Positions 61,603 to 64,000 of a stretch of 64,000 nt of DNA are shown one piece after another; the first letter of the stretch is position 1, and the number at the start of each line of letters is the position of its first letter. The notes beneath the pieces were generated by a model. It saw only the letters and a list, made by a program, of their open reading frames with translations. It was not told the origin of the DNA and searched no databases. Origin of the DNA: Bordetella hinzii LMG 13501. GTDB taxonomy: Bacteria > Pseudomonadota > Gammaproteobacteria > Burkholderiales > Burkholderiaceae_B. The translations under genes were made by a program, and so were the position numbers. The DNA lies in contig NZ_LRUJ01000002.1 in the NCBI RefSeq assembly GCF_001548475.1, forward strand, positions 171,460-235,459, in the 5' to 3' direction.

Positions 61603-62280
61603 GTGACCGCCATTTACATCGACAAGCGCCTGGATGCCGCGACGCCGCTGTATTGCCGGCTGACATCATCGGAGTTCCGCGACCTGCTGGACTCCGCGCA
61701 AATCCGCTTTCATGGCCGCGGCACGGTATGGCCGGCCAGCCTGGCCGAGCGTGGCGCGCGCATGTCTTGCGGCGTGGCCGTACAGATCCCGCAGGTCTGG
61801 CGCGAACGCCTGCAGACGCCCCAGCCCGAGGCGGTCTGGGCGGACAGCCAGGCCTTGATCGGCATGCAGCGCTGGTTCTTGGGCGCGCCGCCGGCCGGAC
61901 AGCCCGACAGCGTCATCCTGCGATCCACCGTGGGCGCCGTCGCCGATGCCGCGCAGGCCAGTGAAGGGCTGCGGCTGGTGATCGCGCCCGTGCGCTATGC
62001 CGCGCCCATCATGCAGCGCTCCGGCAGCATGCGCCTGCCGGACTTGTTCAGCGGCAAAGTGCAGCGCCGGCGCGAGCGCGAAGCCCGCATCGTCGCCATG
62101 CAAGACCAGGAGGCCCAAGGCCCGGACGGCGTGACCCGCGTGCGGCGGGCGCTGGCGTTCGCGCTGACGACCCTGGTCTGCGGCGTCATGGCGCCGGCCA
62201 CCTTGCCTGATGAGACGCTGCAATGGGTGGATGAGCTGGCGCGCAGCCGCCTAGGCCTCCTGGTGTCGCGGCTGGGCTGA
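61603..62280 (+). CDS. Hypothetical protein
   Basis: About 225 residues from GTG 61603 (GGAG ten bases upstream), or 238 from ATG 61564. The N-terminal part (YIDKRLDAATPLYCRLTSSE and FRDLLDSAQIRFHG) faintly resembles the start of DUF2971-type proteins, but no clear motif supports a function. It contains RLRxxx-type charged segments and no membrane helix except a hydrophobic stretch near residue 185-205. Its 3' end overlaps the convergent DMT gene by 30 bp. Confidence 0.65.
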   Translation: MTAIYIDKRLDAATPLYCRLTSSEFRDLLDSAQIRFHGRGTVWPASLAERGARMSCGVAVQIPQVWRERLQTPQPEAVWADSQALIGMQRWFLGAPPAGQPDSVILRSTVGAVADAAQASEGLRLVIAPVRYAAPIMQRSGSMRLPDLFSGKVQRRREREARIVAMQDQEAQGPDGVTRVRRALAFALTTLVCGVMAPATLPDETLQWVDELARSRLGLLVSRLG

Positions 62281-63141
62281 GCCGCGCCAGGGCAGGGCGA
62301 GCATGACCAGGGCCAGGCCCGACCACTGGCCGGCGCTGATCGTTTCGTCGAGGACCAAGGCTGACAGCAGGACGGCCGCGGCCGGCGCGAGCGCGGTGAA
62401 CAGGGCCGCCCGGGCGGCGGGCACTTGCGCGGCGCCGACATACCAAAGCCAGAAGCCCAATACGGTGGGGACCAGTGCATAGAAGAGCACGGCGGCCAGC
62501 GCCGGCCCGAGATCCGTCGCATGGAGCCAGGCGCCGGACTCCCACCACAGGCCAGGCAAGGTCCAAAGCAAGCCCAGCGCCGTCATTGCCGTGGCCTGCG
62601 CGAGCGCGGGCAGGGGCTGGTGGAGCCGTTTGTTCAGGAGGATGAAAACGGCTTCGCACGCCACCGCAGCCAACACCAGGGCGTGGCCCACGCTGGCCTG
62701 CGGCGGCGCGGCGCGCGCCACTAGCCAGACTCCCAGCGTCGCCAGGAGGACGCCGGTAACCAGGCCGCGTGTCAGCGGTTCACGCAAGACCAGGACGGCC
62801 ATGAGCGCGGCCATGGCTGGCAGGCTGCCTATCATGACGCCGGCATCCGCGCCCGCCGACAGGCGCAGGCCCCAGAGCAGCAATACCGTGTAGCCGGCGC
62901 TGCCCGCCAGGGCCTGCACGATCAGGAGCAGCGCGTCATGGCGGTCCGGCCGGGCAATGCGCACGCCCCGCCAGCGCATCAGCAGTGCGAGGCAGGGCAA
63001 GGCCAGCGCAAAGCGCAGTGCCGTGGCGGTGAAAGGCGGCAGCGCGTGGCCGATGAGCTTGCCGGCCACCACCGTGCTGCCCACGGTCAGCATGGCGCCG
63101 GCAAGGCAGAGATAGGCGAAGAGGGGAGATGCGAAGGGCAT
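62251..63141 (-). CDS. EamA/DMT superfamily transporter
   Basis: This 296-residue protein has ten membrane helices in two EamA repeats (first about residues 1-140 with ATALRFALALPCLALLMRW, second about 150-290 with ALFTALAPAAAVLLSALVLD). It is probably a metabolite exporter such as for amino acids. The ATG at 63141 is preferred to a TTG four codons upstream. The AraC gene upstream on the same strand may regulate it. Confidence 0.88.
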   Translation of the reverse strand: MPFASPLFAYLCLAGAMLTVGSTVVAGKLIGHALPPFTATALRFALALPCLALLMRWRGVRIARPDRHDALLLIVQALAGSAGYTVLLLWGLRLSAGADAGVMIGSLPAMAALMAVLVLREPLTRGLVTGVLLATLGVWLVARAAPPQASVGHALVLAAVACEAVFILLNKRLHQPLPALAQATAMTALGLLWTLPGLWWESGAWLHATDLGPALAAVLFYALVPTVLGFWLWYVGAAQVPAARAALFTALAPAAAVLLSALVLDETISAGQWSGLALVMLALPWRGSAQPRHQEA

Positions 63142-63174
63142 GGGCCTGTCCAAGGGATCGAGGCCGCCAGCTTC

Positions 63175-63981
63175 TCAGAGGCCGCCGCGCCGGTCTTGTA
63201 CGTCTGAGCGTCCCACGCCGCGCGCATAGCGTCCGGGCGCCAGGCCCAGGGCGCGGCCGAAGTGGCGCGCCAGATGGCTTTGATCATAGAAGCCCGCCGC
63301 CAAGGCGGCCTGCGCCGGCGCCATGCCCGCGCGCAGCAGGCGCCTTGCCAGCGCGACGCGCCGCTGCACCAGATAAGCATGGGGCGCCAGGCCGGTGGCG
63401 CGCACAAAGGCCCGGTGTAGCTGGAAGCGGCTGAGCGCGCACTCGCGCGCCAGATCCGCCAGCGTCCAATCGCGGGCGGGGTCGTCATCCAGCGCGGCGC
63501 GGGCCCGCCCGATGGCCGCGCCGTCGGGCGGGCCCTGGCGCGCCAAGCCCGCCAGCGGCCCCAGCAAGGCCAACAGGGAGGACTCCTGCGCCATCGCACC
63601 GCCCTGGAGGGCCCATCGCCAGGCCGCCTCGAAACGCAGCGACAGGGCCTCGTCGCGCCGTGCCGCCTGTGCAAAACCCAGGCGCTGGCCCCGGCCATCG
63701 AGCAGCGCATCGGCCAGGGCCGGATCGACATAAAGCATGCGCCAGGCGCGCGGCTCGCCGCCGATCGCGCGGCCATCGTGCACCTCCCCCGGATTCACGA
63801 ACATCATCTGCCCGGCGTGCTGGGAGAGTTGGCGCGCATCGCTGGCGGAGCGCTGCACGCCCGCGTCCATGCGTCCCAGGCCGAACTGGTCATGGGTATG
63901 GCGCCCGAAATCGCGCGATGTGCGGGCTTGCATGAGATCCAGGCCGGGCAGGGCCGTGGCGCGGTAGAGGATCTGGTGCAT
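63175..63981 (-). CDS. AraC family transcriptional regulator
   Basis: The 268-residue protein has an N-terminal cupin-type sensing domain (about 1-140, with HTHDQFGLG and FVNPGEVHDG) and two C-terminal HTH motifs (TLADLARECALSRFQLHRAF and AALAAGFYDQSHLARHFGRA). It lies 33 bp upstream of the DMT gene on the same strand and may regulate or be co-transcribed with it. The start is near the window edge but looks complete (MHQILYRATAL). Confidence 0.88.
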   Translation of the reverse strand: MHQILYRATALPGLDLMQARTSRDFGRHTHDQFGLGRMDAGVQRSASDARQLSQHAGQMMFVNPGEVHDGRAIGGEPRAWRMLYVDPALADALLDGRGQRLGFAQAARRDEALSLRFEAAWRWALQGGAMAQESSLLALLGPLAGLARQGPPDGAAIGRARAALDDDPARDWTLADLARECALSRFQLHRAFVRATGLAPHAYLVQRRVALARRLLRAGMAPAQAALAAGFYDQSHLARHFGRALGLAPGRYARGVGRSDVQDRRGGL

Positions 63982-64000
63982 GGTCGAGGCGGGAATGCGA

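Overview
The window is about 64 kb of high-GC, densely coded proteobacterial chromosome. Gene content points to Alcaligenaceae (Bordetella/Achromobacter-like): a PqiABC set, a trifunctional PutA next to a complete Liv transporter, a Bug/TTT-type periplasmic receptor, many LysR/GntR/TetR regulators, and an rpmI-rplT-pheS-pheT-ihfA-merR-like run. I see no prophage, insertion sequence, CRISPR array or rRNA. The genus is inferred from gene content only.

Layout. 1-5010: 3' part of clpA, then pqiA-pqiB-pqiC (lipid transport between the membranes). 5011-8971: putA with candidate PutA operator motifs. 9197-13973: livK-H-M-G-F. 13970-15954: MFS exporter and divergent TetR repressor sharing a near-perfect 20-bp inverted repeat. 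16042-17667: glnK-amtB nitrogen operon (minus strand) with a sigma-54 promoter and two NtrC-like palindromes. 18242-18274: an intrinsic terminator with no gene in front of it. 18324-20183: ubiK and comM. 20231-25396: rpmI, rplT, pheS, pheT, ihfA and a MerR-like gene, with a promoter and leader in front of rpmI.

25454-26694 (minus): a solitary dltD homologue translationally coupled to a 41-residue membrane microprotein ending in F-Q-Y-Q-Q-F, a DltX-like acyl-carrier motif, without dltA, dltB or dltC in the window. 27050-27126: tRNA-Pro(GGG). 27301-37052: accessory and housekeeping genes (nuclease, BCCT transporter, GNAT, small proteins including a Nif11-like one, Lrp, SYLF lipoprotein, CsbD, AGE epimerase). 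37437-46359: Rieske ferredoxin, Atm1-like ABC exporter, two aldo/keto reductases, a PepSY protein with a Fur-like box, a metallophosphatase and PBP1A. 46519-53009: S9 peptidase, lipoprotein, thioesterase, dinB with a LexA box, yqeY, and hmp-nsrR with an NsrR site. 53106-54347: a D-amino-acid dehydrogenase.

54359-60793 looks like one catabolic regulon: a BKACE enzyme, a 3-hydroxyacyl dehydrogenase, LysR, GntR, an IlvD/Edd-type dehydratase and a Bug receptor. Two separate divergent promoters (56204-56253 and 59678-59727) carry the same pair of boxes with the same 15-bp spacing in mirror orientation, which ties both promoters to one regulator, most simply the LysR protein encoded between them. 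The last 3 kb holds a DUF1508 protein, an unknown gene, a DMT exporter and an AraC regulator.

The strongest leads for something new are the dltD-dltX-like pair and the mirrored-operator catabolic regulon of unknown substrate.
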